DNA of 64,000 bases from Paracentrotus lividus (GCA_940671915.1 CALNVZ010002974.1:14291389-14355388), one strand, 5' to 3'. Shown: positions 1 to 12,534, counted from the first letter of the stretch. Program-made: numbers and translations. Notes: a model not told the origin generated them from the sequence alone.

Positions 1-236
1 AATTTTAAACACTCCTTTATAACCCATCTTCTGAAGTGTACAAATAATTTTTGGGCCATGAAAATTGCAAATGGCGGCCTATAACTTCCGAGACTGACAG
101 AACATTTGAGATTTAGTGTTTAGGGGATAGTGACATTACCTACCATTTGATATAAATAGTAGTTAAAATTTGAAACCAACATCGATTTATTTAATTCCAT
201 TTTTTCAAAGTGTACAAATAATTTTTGGGGACACTG
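1..236 (+). mobile_element. Right end of a Tc1/mariner-like transposon (cut by window start)
   Basis: This segment matches the right end of the Tc1-like element at 32211-33877: an AT-rich spacer, two copies of GTGTACAAATAATTTTTGG, and a terminal GGGGACACTG followed by TA. TA is the target dinucleotide of this superfamily. Only the 3' untranslated part and the terminal repeat are present; the transposase would lie before base 1. It is non-functional as seen. Confidence 0.8.
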
Positions 237-255
237 TATATGGCCTATCCTATAA

Positions 256-1068
256 TAGGGGAGACCGGGGATGGAAGTTCTCAGTGTGCTAAGTTGGAAC
301 AAGAGAGTTCGTGCTAACTGGCATCTATATACAGCCTACACATAGCTGTGATGAACTGCCGGTCGAGAGGTTTCTCCGTTGTTTTATTAAAAAGTAAATC
401 AACAAAAAACATTTTTTTACAGTTCCAAGTGAATTTTTGACAAACATTAAAATTTGTAATAGTTCTTACAACTGAAGGCACATGATGATAGTCTGGTATT
501 GTGAATATAGTACATGTATGTCACTAATATATATCCCTGAGCCATGCCCTGTAATTCTGCCTAATGGCTTTGCTACAGTTGATTTTATGTTACAACAACC
601 TACCCTATGTCGATGTAACAACCTACCCCAATTACATTACACATGTAAAGTAATTATTTTTCAATTTTCAGGTGTTAATATTTTGATATTTCTATTATTA
701 CTTTAGTCTATTCTAGAGCTCTACTTGATCTACTGTTAACGATACCAAGAAACTGGAAAGTTGAAACAAAAGTGTGATATAAGAGATTTACACGTTGTCA
801 TCTTACCCCGTATGTTTACATATTGTAACAATTTACCCCGTATGGTGTAACAACCTACCCCGTATACGGGGTAGGTTGTTACAAAAAATGTCTTCATCAA
901 TTAAGCTGTAGTTAATTAGTGTTTACATGTTTTCAAGTTTTATGTGCTTCAGGTTTTAGCCAACATAATAGGCTAACTACAGACCCAAAATGGAGTGTGT
1001 GAGTACTTTCATTAGAATTATCTGGCCCAAAATGTGAATTTTGTAACGTCCATCCCCGGTCTCCCCTA
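256..1068. mobile_element. Non-autonomous TIR element, family A (813 bp)
   Basis: The ends are inverted repeats: TAGGGGAGACCGGGGATGGA at the left and its near-perfect complement ending CCCCTA at the right. A second, diverged copy lies at 25596-26563, so this is a dispersed family. The interior encodes no recognisable transposase. It carries repeated CAACCTACCCC motifs, including an exact 36-bp palindrome at 847-882 centred on GTATAC. No clear target duplication is visible, so the superfamily is unassigned. Confidence 0.8.
847..882. repeat. Perfect 36-bp palindrome inside family A element
   Basis: The sequence from GTAACAACC to GGTTGTTAC is exactly self-complementary about the 864/865 junction. 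The other family copy has the corresponding but diverged sequence around 26340-26380 (CCCCGTATAAGGGG). Confidence 0.85.
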
Positions 1069-2441
1069 CCCTACAGTATTGTATTGTTTACTTCATTTTG
1101 ATGTCCTCTCGTTATGACACTAAATTTGGATTCTAATACATGCGTCAAAAGTGAATATACCCGGCATACAGGCCTATACATGCCGGTAGGCCTATGTGTT
1201 AATGACCTAATGTCAACGGAATAATACGAGGGGGCAGTAAACTTAAATCAGCTTTCATTCGAATGTATACCTTTTGCTCTTAAGTCTAGAAACTGTGACA
1301 TAGTCACCTGACAGGAAAATGACCTTAAAATGCAGCGGCCAGCTGAGTTCCTCTGCTAGAGGGCTACCAAATAATTAAACCTGACCATGAATCTGTACAT
1401 GACACGGAGATTGCCTAGATATGCCGCCCCTCCTAACACGTTACACAATAATTAGGTCTTGAAGGTCCGTCATTATGGTCATATTGAGGCAATATATACT
1501 TTTTTTTTAAAATAGCGCCATGATGATATGATGTGATTAAATGAAACCTGAAAGGCGTAGATAGAAAACAAAAAATACATGTAGATTGACAATGAAAATT
1601 TAATTTATTTCTTGATTTAAAAAAAATACATTCAGCGACTATGGTGAAATAAATGCAATATACGACTTTTGAGAAATACAAATTTCAATTATTTCACCGT
1701 AGAAGCTATATTACAAATGTTTAACTCTTAGATTCCAACTTGATTAAGACGATTTCAAATGAAGCGGTATGATATATAGATGGGCAAATCAATGATTTCT
1801 AGTTTTCTACAGTCTATGAACACCCTGATGAACCATTATTTTGCATTTAAGTAGTTCTTTCAAAATAACCATGTACGCACTTCCTTTGCAACAATGATGA
1901 ACAAAAGTACTTGTTTCACTACGAAACTCAACGTTATCAAATAAGGATTCGCTATTTGGAGTACTTGTATTTCGTATTTATTTATTCTTTGAACAGACAC
2001 TTTTTAATTATGGTGTGTACAAAATTGGTTTCAATAAACTCATTGTTATCAAAAACATAATTAAAAGAACTACTGCCCCTACTGTCCTATTTTGGTCTGC
2101 TATCTTTTGTTATATATCCATATTTGATTTAGTTTTGTCCCCTTCACCTGGGTCTTATTATAAAACTGAAATAACTTTTCTTCGAATAATAAACTCGTAA
2201 AATTAAGCATTCCACTAAAATACCACTTAAAAATCACTCAAATTGAAAGGTTTCCATTCATTATAGTTAATGCAATTTTGTCGTTTTGTTATCGGATATA
2301 ATAAGTGTTGACGCAGGAGGCGGGTTGCCAAGGGCAATGCTCGTGCATAAATTTGCCTCTCGAGCAATTCATATTGTTAAGATAAAACATCACAAATTAT
2401 TGTTTTACATTTACACTATTATTTTTTTATTTATTTATTTA
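1069..2441. other. Unannotated AT-rich DNA
   Basis: No gene, splice-supported exon or clear repeat is visible. Only short open frames of 60-80 codons occur. Confidence 0.5.
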
Positions 2442-2683
2442 TTTTTTTTTTTTGGGGGGGGGTTCAACCTTAAATAAGACAAATTAATACCGGTATTTGT
2501 TCTATCAAACCCAAAATATTTATTATTTGGTAAAACAAAATCAATGTTCGTCTTTTGAAAGCTTTTTTTTTTCTTCAAAATAATCTCGGAATGCCAAAGA
2601 ATACTAGGGCTATTGTATTATATCTTGAGGCAAAAATAATGTAAAGTGTCAAAAGAGTGTGCCCTTTTCGCCGATTATTAACC

Positions 2684-2714
<31 letters not shown>

Positions 2715-2720
2715 AAAAAA
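2442..2720. repeat. Pair of inverted homopolymer junctions (T12G9 ... C10A24)
   Basis: A T-run joined directly to a G-run (2442-2462) is mirrored 225 bp later by a C-run joined to an A-run (2687-2720). Similar flanks (TTCAACCTTAAA and TCAACCTAAA) follow both, in the same orientation. It may be the ends of a small element or two independent tracts. Confidence 0.4.
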
Positions 2721-3878
2721 TCAACCTAAATGCGTACAAACAAATGCGATTTGACAAGACATGGTAAAAGTTTATGGAATTAGAACTTTCTTCAAAATTG
2801 CATACCGTGTATTTATTTAAAAATCATTTTATAAACTCGATTCTTTTTAAACTGGGTGACAGCTTCATTCATATGTAACCTCTATTCTGAAGAAACATAT
2901 CTATGATAGAGAGTGTAATCTTATATTCCCTTATCGTTCAATGTCGAGCTGCAAAGTTGATGAACTCGCTTCCACTTGGCCGACGAGGGAATTGAGACGA
3001 ACTCAAGTTAAAATAAATTCAAATTTGGTTTCTAGTGGCTACATGGACGCGCCAAGTATCGCATTGCTGTCGCTCACGGCGCATACAAATAAACAAATTC
3101 CTAATTGGAAATGTAGGGGCTTTGGGCACTAATTCCCCGTTTGCCACCGTTTAGAAACAAGATGCGTGCAAACGCCTGAGGCAATAATGTTAGGGCTTTA
3201 TCACCGCAAAGCCTTTGTAAAATCAGGAGAATTAGGTTCCGGGCCAAGACTCTATGTACCGGTCCCACAGGGACTTGTTTCATAATATTGATGGCGAAAA
3301 TAGCGACCAGTTTTGAACGAATTAAGGCCGAGATGTAAAGAGTTAAGAGGATTAATTATAGCGTCCAATGAGTGAAAACTGAAGATACTTGGTGAAAAGA
3401 AAATATGAATGCATTTATAAATTTTCTAAATGCTAGATTTTTAGTATCCGTGAATATGTGAGGGTTAGCAAACATGTTCTTGTCAAAATGTTAAATTTGA
3501 ATACTTTTCCTCAACAGTTTTGATGTAATGGGGGGGGGGGGTCTTTGGGTTTTTTCACGTCACGTGTTATGCTTTCCTTCCCAACGCTGTTATATATATA
3601 CTGAAGTCATTAAATTAAACATTTCTCAGATCAGTATTTTGGCACGTTATGTCCTATGATTTTATTAATGTTTTCCCTCTCGTGCTTCGCACTGGCATTT
3701 TTCATTTTTAATTTTTCTGGAAGTATAAAAAAGGGAAAGTCATAGACTTTTCGATTCAGGTTATTATATACTTCGAATCAAACACATAAAATAGTGTAGC
3801 CCTCTCCTCAAACGCAATATTCATCTGATTACCACTGCTCGATAAAAAAAAAAAAAAACAAACAAAAAAAACGCTATG
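2721..3878. other. Unannotated DNA with a poly-G tract
   Basis: No convincing gene. It contains a G-run near 3531-3541, a TCGTGCTTCGCACT motif near 3680 related to the CG-rich satellite core at 54.3-54.9 kb, and a poly-A stretch at 3844-3870. Confidence 0.4.
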
Positions 3879-5193
3879 TACACACAAAAAATGAGAACTT
3901 GCATATATGAGTGATCACACTCAAATATCCAAGTATTTTTGACAATATAGTGACACACATCCATGAGTGCTTTCACTCAATAAAGCTACTTTGAAAACGC
4001 ACCTAATCGAGTATTTTAAATTTGACAATATAGTGACACACCAAAATGAGTTTATTTAATTAACTCATTTTATTGAGTAACATCACTAATTGTTTTGAGT
4101 ACATTGCACAAACTAATCTAGTGAGTAACGCTTTACATACTCAGAGAGTTAGTAAGTAAAGGTTTAAAACTCATCAACTTGCGTGTGATGAGTTTGTGCA
4201 ACCTTTACTTACTGACTCTCTGAGTATGTAAAGCGTTACTCACTAGGTGAGTCCTATTCCTTTTTGTTTGTTTGTTTGCCTGTTTTTATAATGATATTTG
4301 GAATGTTTCGATGATATACACATCAGTGCATCAATTCTCTCAAACCAATACACTGCATTACTCACTTCAGTGCATCAATTCACACAAACCAATACATTGC
4401 ATTGATCAATGCATCAAATTTCTCAAACTGTGTACATGACTGACAAAGTAATGGGAAATCTATGCATGTTAATCTAGTTGTTAGTGTTATCAGACGATGT
4501 ATATCATCGGAACATTCCAAATATCATTATAAAAACAGGCAAACAAACAAACAAAAAGGAATAGGACTCACCCAAAGACAATAAGAGCATGCAGGCTCTC
4601 CGCTATCCGTTCCGCTCACAGAGTGTAACGCTATGGTTCCGCTATACATGTACGTACGTACGCGTAGAACATACCTCGTGTGCAGTCTCGATGTCTGTAC
4701 TCGTGATCCGAGTAGGCGTACCGGGCGTAACATGTAAAAGTACCGCATAGCCAGTAAAATTATTCTCAAAGACTTTCACGAGACTTGAGACGTACGAAGA
4801 CGTGTCGTGGTTTACTCATCTAGTGAATTACAGGCTATATAGAATTTCTCAGCAATTCTCACTTTACTCGATTGTTAGTGTTTTCACCCGATCATCTACC
4901 AAGCCGTACCGAGTTGAAGAGAAACTCACTTGCACAATTGTTTTATGTAATTGAACATGTAAAGTTACTAAGGGATACTCAAGAAAAAAATTTATTGAGT
5001 ATATATACCCAATAATTTTTTTTTTCTTGAGTATCCCTTAGTAACTTTACATGTTCTGGAAGAGCGGGTGTGTACTTTTAACAGAAACACAGATTCTGAA
5101 GTAAAAATACGTGATATACGAATAAAAGCACTCGCCTCCAAGAGTAGCAAACGGGTTTTACTCATGGAAACTAGTTCTTATTTTTTGTGTGTA
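3879..5193. mobile_element. Non-autonomous TIR element with three internal long hairpins (1.3 kb)
   Basis: Terminal inverted repeats of 21 bp with one mismatch lie at 3879-3899 (TACACACAAAAAATGAGAAC...) and 5173-5193. Inside are three separate long inverted repeats: 4118-4163 with 4201-4246, 4246-4319 with 4499-4572, and 4953 to about 4988 with about 5021 to 5056. Two direct copies of CAGTGCATCAATTC...CAATACA sit in the loop of the second hairpin. TGAGT/ACTCA motifs recur throughout. No transposase is visible and no target duplication is clear. Confidence 0.75.
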
Positions 5194-5445
5194 GATATGA
5201 TGCAATTGAAATCTTGGAACATGGAACGACTTTAGATTAATTGTGAACCAAACCAGGCTTTAAAAGAATATTAAACTTTAGAATCAGGGAATTTACTTAT
5301 TTTTGTTGAATTTTCACGTTTCTTATAGTTATAATATGATTCCAGTCGTTAATGCAGTAATGACATTAATATTCCTTGTGATCAAGGAATCTATTTCTCA
5401 AATTTTCAGATTTCAACATAAAGGATATTAAGGGAATATATCGAG

Positions 5446-5936
5446 TGAGTCAGAAAAAAAAACTAAACACCTAGAAAAATGTAAATAAAAGGAAAACAAA
5501 TTTGCGATTCCCAAATTATTATACATTTTCTGAAAAAGTGACTTCTCCCGTATCTTCTGGTACATGTTTGTGTGGCATGTCTTTACGCTTGGATGAACAC
5601 GGCGCATTGTTTGCGACCATACATATTTCGAATTTTGTGAAAAAGTGGTGAAGATGAAAACAACAAAAGCTAACAAAAAATCCTGAAAATTATCCTGATT
5701 AAAATAGCATAACTTTTTAGATGTAGTTGCTTTTTTTTTTTACCCCTTGTGTTGTTTCGATTTTACTCCCACTTTTGCGCAATTCGAAATTCGTAAAGAC
5801 ATACCACACGAACATGGTATCAGAAGATGCGGGAGGAGTTACTCTTTCATAATATATACGTAATATAATAATGTTGTGTTTATAAATTGGTTTTCTTTCA
5901 ATTGACATTTTTCTAGGTTTTTTTTTTTCTGACTCA
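5446..5936. mobile_element. Foldback-type inverted-repeat element (491 bp)
   Basis: The two halves are inverted copies. TGAGTCAG plus an A-run and CCTAGAAAAATGT open the left arm and return complemented at 5900-5936. Further in, CTCCCGTATCTTCTG near 5547 mirrors CAGAAGATGCGGGAG near 5821. The arms are about 200 bp with a short central loop. No coding capacity is seen. Confidence 0.75.
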
Positions 5937-7438
5937 ACCGGTGAGTGAAACTTGAGAAGACGTGGATATCCGGACATTTTCAGGCTTCAACAGAGCTTTC
6001 AAATCGTGATTGCAATGGAGGGATTTAGCCCTCGTCTTCCACATTATTTCCCATTCTGTCAAATTATGCCACTCATAAAAGGGAGTGGCTGAAATCAAGA
6101 CTATACTATGTGCAGACGAAATCAATTGCTATGATAAACATTCGAAAATAGAGCAGCGTATACTCAACCTCCTTTCTTTCGTTACATATATTGAATTCAA
6201 TGTTTTCTCTGAAAATTGTGTTCTTAAAGAATAACACGAAACCATGCTTATTTGCATTGCAACAAAGAAATACATTTAGTGGTAATTAATTGATTGAGTT
6301 TTCCAAAAATAGAGGGAAACGGTTGAAAATTTTGTATTTGCTTCGATTTGTCAGATTGTAACATTTCTAAATGAAATTTATAAAGTTTTGGCAATAGAAG
6401 AATAAAACACAAAAAGCTATTTTTATATAGTTTGGCAACCCTCAAACAGTTTGAATACATCAAAAGCCCTTACCTGGCTTTCGGATCTGGAGCAGTCACT
6501 TTAATTCGCAATGAGTCCTCGGACATGACCCGAACAGTTGTTTATTATACAGAACGTCTCAGAAAAAGAGGGAGCTGAACTACTGAACTATTAGTCATTT
6601 TACTCGTTATATGCAAGTGATTAGTGAAAAATTAAAAGCATCATATATATATGTTAGTATTCTTCCCTACTTTCTTTTGACACTTTATACAAAACGAAAC
6701 AGCAACGCATAGACGTACCATTAGACTAGTTTGAAAGTAATTGTCAAAATCAGATTGCGCAGATAAGAGCAATATGGAACTGCATTAGGTGTCCGCAGTA
6801 AACTCGGTGAATAAAACCTAAACAAGAACATAACAGAAATACTAATGAACCATCTTTTTGTTCGGCTTCGTCGTCTGCGCAATCTCATTTTGACATCTTA
6901 CACTTCTTACGTTCATGAATGCGTGGCTCTTTTTTGAATTGCATTAGATGTCATCAGAAAGAAGAAAGATTGGATGTGAAAAGGGTTCCATTAGCATTTC
7001 ATTTCCGTATGCATATTGCTTGCATTCACAGAAAAAACGACTGACCATTCGGGTTCCGTTGCACGGGACACCCATTATGTTAGATTGAACAATTTTATGA
7101 AGGCATATTGATCATAATTTACTATGAGAAAAATGATCTGGTTTAATCAAAGTAAATTATTCTCTTTTAAATCGCCTTCATCATCTTAATCAGCCAATTC
7201 CCAAAATAGGCTGGCGTATACCGCGATGTTTTCCTTAATCATAATCTTCAATTTTTTTTCGTCTTATGGAAGAGGGGCACTGGTCCATAGTAACTACAGG
7301 GGTGTAAGCGCTCCGCTAAGGGGTGAAGTACTTTAAATTGCACCTGACTAATTGGTTCGATATATTTTAGAGTTTGCCGGTTTCGCGTTTCATGGCATTA
7401 AAGCCCACGTATAGTTGTAGTGGAAAAAAATGATTTTG
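5937..7438. other. Unannotated AT-rich DNA
   Basis: No gene, RNA gene or clear repeat recognised. Two ATTGCGCAGA / TCTGCGCAAT motifs near 6755 and 6875 are inverted relative to each other. Confidence 0.4.
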
Positions 7439-7756
7439 TTAAAACTTGCTCAACTTGTCCTTATAGTGTTCTAATGACATATCAATATATGAGCAAAGGA
7501 TATCATGTTCCATGCATGTCTTTCCATGATTTGTAATAGTTTGCATGAGCACGGGGAGATGTTCATCAAAATAAGGCCATACTTCCTTCACTCTCACCCC
7601 AGAACTCTGGGCATGCCAACCAGCAGCTGATTGGTATAGCATGAGAGAATTCTGTGTGTACAGTCTGTGTATGGAATAGCATATGCTTTGTACACAAACT
7701 GCTGTATGCTGGCATTGGGCCTGTGAGATCCTATCGAATTTTTGTGGCACTGTCAA
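7439..7756 (-). CDS. Unrecognised open frame, possible terminal exon
   Basis: An uninterrupted frame of about 105 codons runs on the minus strand and ends in TAA at 7439. In DNA this AT-rich such a length is unusual, and base composition rises towards the middle. The upstream edge carries a CTATTGACAG acceptor-like sequence, so an internal or terminal exon is more likely than a start codon; the frame opens with TTG, not ATG. The residues include WHAQSSGVRVKEVWPYFDEH and a Cys/His-containing C-terminal part. I recognise no family, signal peptide or membrane segment. It could be a chance open frame or part of a transposon. Confidence 0.3.
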   Translation of the reverse strand: MTVPQKFDRISQAQCQHTAVCVQSICYSIHRLYTQNSLMLYQSAAGWHAQSSGVRVKEVWPYFDEHLPVLMQTITNHGKTCMEHDILCSYIDMSLEHYKDKLSKF

Positions 7757-8391
7757 TAGATATATTTACACAGTTTTGTTGCTAAATTCAGGTGTTAGAG
7801 TGGATTTTATAACAAATCCTTTAGTACACAGAGGTTAATTGAGGTATTCATTCATATTATTCTGCTCTGGAAGCAAAACAAAAAATCTCTTCTCCCAAAA
7901 CTATACATGACCTTTAATGTGTCGATACATTTTGTCCCAAAGACATTGGGCATGTTGTATGCAGCATGTAAAAAAAGGAAAAGAAAAAAAAATTGTCAGT
8001 GATACCCTGGGTACAAAGTCTTATCGTTTCGAAACTGTAATACACTTACTGTAGTGTATTATTGTCCTGACACTTCAATATAGGTCATATCACTGCTTTA
8101 ACCCTAATTATAATTTTGCATAAGACCGAGCTATCCTTTGCATAGAGCTTGTGAAATTTGACTTAGTATGTCCTGCAAGTGAGCATATCGACCAAACAAT
8201 ATAATATTGGCTATTTACATTTGTCACTACATTACTAAGTTTACACCAGCGCTCTACGATTATCAGAAATAAAGTGAACTAATGAAGAAACAGACGTCAT
8301 TTGAAATGTTTCCATGTCAAATTTCTTAAGCGTACGATTTGTAAAATATATTTAACGTGGACAAAAACAATCATTTCTTTTATTTTCCACA
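7757..8391. other. Unannotated AT-rich DNA
   Basis: Nothing recognisable on either strand. Confidence 0.5.
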
Positions 8392-8458
8392 TTAAAAATC
8401 AAGCATTGCCATAGAATGTTGGATAAACAAACTAGGAGAAAAGATTTGGGCAAGAAAG

Positions 8459-8640
8459 ACGTCGAGGAAGAGAAAGAGAAGGACAGAGAGAGAGAGTGAT
8501 AGAAGAGAAAAGAGAGTTGGGAAAGGATAGTGAGGGGAGAGGAAGAGAGAGAGGGAGAGAGAGAGAGAGAGAGAGATTGACAGAAACCAACATAGACAGA
8601 GAAAGAGAGAGGGGATGAGATAAGGTGGAAGAGAATAAGA
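8459..8640. repeat. GA-rich microsatellite
   Basis: Imperfect GA/GAGA tract with the purest block around 8544-8575. Arginine/glutamate- or serine/leucine-rich frames here are artefacts of the repeat. Confidence 0.9.
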
Positions 8641-8649
8641 AAGAATCAA

Positions 8650-9309
8650 TTAAACCCTTAGTATGATGAATGGGTTAAAGAATGGAAAACAATGCTGTGT
8701 CTGTCAATTTCCTCAGCGTATCGTGGAAATTTACATTTTATTTCGAGATACAGTGCCTCTGTGCCGTTTTCAATCCCTCTAGTGGTCATAATATAAACCG
8801 TTGACATAAAACGAAGTCGACATTATATGACAAATTCATTGCAGATGAGAGATGACAGAATTTTTCGAGAACAATATATGGGCGGCCTAATGTGCGTTGC
8901 CTCCAGTCGTTCAACTTGAGAAATAAATGAAGAAGGGTGACGGATATATAACTTGACTTGGAAGATTATAATACTCTTAGCGTCGAGTTAGGAATGTACC
9001 TAAAAATCTATACCGATACCTGTTAACCGGGTTAGCGCAGACCCATCGGATATCGTTCCCTATCTGTGTCATATGCAATGAATGCCCCCTTCAAAAATCG
9101 ACCTACATGTGCCAGTTGGGTGCTTGTCATATAATTTTACATTTTGATCGATCATCTAACATGATTGTGCTTTAACTTTGCATCTGTAATACCATTAGAT
9201 ATATTAGACAACTCGTGATCGTGGTGGTAGTCAGTGTTACAAGGTGCCAAGTCCGTATTTCATGAAAGTGCTGCAATATCACAGGGTAACGATGTAAAAA
9301 GAACAATAG
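8650..9309. other. Unannotated DNA
   Basis: Nothing recognisable on either strand. Confidence 0.5.
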
Positions 9310-9620
9310 ATGATGAATCGAACTAGATGATGTGTGCTTGTGTGTATTTGAGTGTGGGTGTGAGTTTGTGTGTTTGGGTTGTGGTGTGTGTGTTGTGTGG
9401 TTGTGTGTGTGGTTCGTGTGTGAGAGAGAAGAGAACAAATAGAGAGAGAAAGAGAGTTAATTTTGTAGATGATAAATCGAATTAGATGATTACAGAGAAC
9501 GGTGTTTGCGCATGTGTATTTGAGTGTGGGTGTGAGTTTTTGTGTTTGTGTGTGTGTGTGTGTGCGAGAGAGAAAGAGAGAGAGAGAGAAGAAAGAGACA
9601 AAGAGAGAGAGAGAGAGATA
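9310..9620. repeat. Duplicated TG/GA compound microsatellite
   Basis: Two adjacent diverged copies (about 9310-9460 and 9465-9620) both read GATGAT.AATCGAA.TAGATGAT, then TGTATTTGAGTGTGGGTGTG, then a TG tract, then a GA tract. This indicates a tandem duplication of about 155 bp followed by repeat slippage. Confidence 0.8.
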
Positions 9621-9782
9621 ATTTTGTTTTCCTGACTATTCTTCATCCTACACAAGTACATAATGACTTTACAACTTGCTTACAATCACTTCATATCTTA
9701 GTTAGATAACATCTTCACCTACCAGACTTACCAATATACTTCCGTATAACACTATTATTGACCTACTGGATTTGATGGTTCT

Positions 9783-9890
9783 AGGACAACTACCCCCGCA
9801 AAAAAATCTTCCCCCTAACTCTACACCTAACCCTAACCCTATTTTTTGGGAGTAGTTGTCATGGGGTAATTGTCCAGGGGTAGTTGTCCT
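9783..9890. mobile_element. 108-bp mini inverted-repeat element with CCCTAA core
   Basis: AGGACAACTACCCC at 9783-9796 is exactly mirrored by GGGGTAGTTGTCCT at 9877-9890. The interior contains CCTAACCCTAACCCT, a telomere-like string, plus two partial inverted copies of the terminus (GTAGTTGTCATGGGG and TAATTGTCCAGGGG). Too short to encode anything. Confidence 0.7.
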
Positions 9891-10007
9891 GATACGAGAT
9901 TTGGCAACACTTGAAGTATCACTTCCGGTTTCCTTATGGAGAAAATAAAATGAATCATTTGAATTGATTTTATTCCTTTTCTTTCTGTATTATAACAATT
10001 AATGATA

Positions 10008-11071
10008 TAAACCCCTCCCAAAAAGTTCGCAAGTGGACTTTGGGCCATGATAAGTTTTCAGGTACACTTTAGTTATTCCTGATTTCATACCATTTGAAAG
10101 ATAATTTATTTCCCTTTTTATTGATATCCTATTTGTAGTGATTTTGTCATGCTTCAATGCACAGAATATCAGAATATGGAGAATGTAAAAAGTCAAATGT
10201 TGCAAAATGCATTCATCAAAGTGAAGTTCCGGTACTCGACTTTAGGCCCTGATAACTTTTGGGGTATTTTATAATTTTTATTGAATTTTATACCATTGTC
10301 AAGTAAATTTATTCCTCTTTTAACGACACCCTAATTGTAACGAGAGTGTTGTTCTTGCATGCACACAACACCTGAATGTTAGGACAAGTCAGAAGTTAAA
10401 TGTTCCAAATTGAATGCCTATTGTCAGTATTACTGTCTGTTGCCAGCAATAACAAAGCATTTCGCTATTTTTCACTTTTTAATTTGCATTATATTCATGA
10501 GTTATGTGCATTGAAACATGATGTTTCTATTGCAACTAGGGCATCAATAAAAAGAAGAATAAATGAACTTTTTAATGCTATGAAAATTGATAATGCTTGA
10601 AAACCCACATTAAAATGTATCAAGCTTCAAAGTAGTGTTACAGAAATTTAAACTGAAAATTATCTTTCGCTTTGCCATGTATTCAGGTGGTATTCAGGGT
10701 TCCTGTGGACCCAAGCATGACATAACCATGACAAATAAGGTATCAATCAAAAGAGGAATAAATTAACTTGACAATGGTATAGAATTCAATAAAAATTAGA
10801 AAATATCCCCAAAGTTATCAGGACCTAAAGTCAAGTTGCGGAACTTCAATGTGATCAATAAAAGTGCATTTTACAACATTTCACTTTTTACTTTTCTCCA
10901 TATTTTGATATTATATGCATTGAAGCATGACAAAACCATTACAAATAGGATATCAATAAAAAGGGGAATAAATTATCTTTCCAATGGTATGAATATCAGG
11001 AATAACTAAAGCGTACCTGAAAAGTTATCATGGCCCAAAGTCCACTTGCGAAACTTTTTGGGAGGGGTTTA
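10008..11071. mobile_element. Inverted-repeat element made of about 200-bp repeated modules (1.06 kb)
   Basis: TAAACCCCTCCCAAAAAG at the left is mirrored by CTTTTTGGGAGGGGTTTA at the right, and similarity continues for about 400 bp into each arm. Each arm is itself repetitive. A module containing TCATGCTTCAATGCA, TTGATATCC, a TTTATTCC block, ATACCATT, a TTATTCCTGAT-like block and TTATCATGGCCC recurs about five times. Modules near 10020-10190 and 10225-10395 lie in one orientation. Those near 10480-10660, 10690-10850 and 10880-11065 lie in the other. Open frames inside encode a repeated ALKHD...ISIKR..IN peptide, but none starts or ends convincingly. Confidence 0.75.
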
Positions 11072-12389
11072 CATAATAAACCATTTGCATAATTAGAAAA
11101 TGAAAACTGAAATTGAGTTCATTCTGGGTCCGGAACTCTCACCGGATCAAAGATTTCGTGCCTCATTGGTCAAACATTGATGTCGTTTATCCGACCCAGC
11201 AATCCGCACTGCACACATATCAACTATCGAAGGCAGGAACCTGTGACAGGTGAACAGACAGTTCGTCGCTTAGCGCTCAACACAGATGTAAACGGTCTGA
11301 AGGTGTTACTAAAATTTATAATGATGATATCAAACAATATTGAAAAAAAGCAGAGATGATTACATCTTTGCCGGTTTCATAATTATCAGTAGGCAAATTT
11401 AAATAACAGCATTGTTTTGGCCGACGTGCCTTAGGGTGGTTACATATTGAATTAAGTTCTTACATTTCAGGTGGAGGTATAAGTTCTCACCATCTGGATC
11501 TATAGGCCTTTATATCCCTATAATGATTGTTATGATAATCATCGATGTTAGTTCATAAATGATTGTTATCTAATGTGACTTTCATTAAAAATCCAGTCAG
11601 CATTTCTCCCTTCCTTTTTGAGGGGGGAGGGGGTGGAGGGGAGGGGTCCTGCTGTATCAAACTAGATTACAAATGGCTAGTAGAAAACTAAATCATTACA
11701 TCACCAGTAACATAATAACGATGTAGATAGAACATGCAAAACATTATGTCGTTAGTTAGATCCTCCAAGGGCGCTATTGCTGTGTTGAAGCAGCAAAATG
11801 ACACATTTTCTCAAAAGATCGCTGCATGTTTTTTTCAGGAGGATTACAGAAATGCCTTGAAAACGCCTTAAACCGGATAAAGCAGGGAACTTCCCCTGTA
11901 AAAGAATCCATTTTTTTAAAAACTTACAATGTTTGTTATCTTGTTTAGAACTTTAATGTCTCCCTATGGTATTGAAACGATCTAGTTAACATTGACATCA
12001 GCTATCAGAATGCAGAAGACATTCCCAGGTAGCAGGTTTGCATGTTTGTTTCCGACTTGCTTTGTAATGCGCTATCAGGAATAATTACCATTCCTGGAAC
12101 ATCTTTGTTCAATAAAGCGAGGTTACTCTTTTTAAAGAAATTATTTGACCTCGGAATTACATCGTTTTCTTAACCTCGAATTTCAGCCGGTGTTTGAGAA
12201 AAAGAAAAAGATTAATTAATTAATAATTGGAGAGATGGCGCTTTTGATACGTAACAATTTTTCAGTTGGAATAAATATAATGATCCTTGATTATTAATCT
12301 TATATTAACTTACCATGCTTACCGTTCATTTGAGCAAATTTGATCACGAAATTGCTGAAATGTATAAGAAGAAGAATTGAAAAAAAAAA
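11072..12389. other. Unannotated DNA with a G-rich tract
   Basis: No gene recognised. A G-rich block at 11617-11648 could form a quadruplex. The rest is featureless AT-rich sequence. Confidence 0.45.
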
Positions 12390-12424
12390 GAAGAAGAAGA
12401 AGAAGAAGAAGAAGAAGAAGAAAA
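12390..12424. repeat. (AAG)n microsatellite
   Basis: About ten consecutive GAA/AAG triplets after an A-run. Confidence 0.9.
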
Positions 12425-12534
12425 AAGCTAGACGTCGCTCATTCTAATCACAATAAAGTACACGCGTAAAATGTATACGAATTAAATTTCTCTCATGCAG
12501 GCAAAAATATTAATTTTACAGTGTGATACAGAGT

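Noticed and set aside
8392-8649. Minus-strand leucine/serine-rich frame resembling a membrane protein
   Set aside because: GA/TC microsatellite translation.
9827-9841. Telomere-like CCTAACCCTAACCCT
   Set aside because: Only two to three units, inside a 108-bp inverted-repeat element; not a telomere. The CCTAAC-like string near 41303 is likewise isolated.
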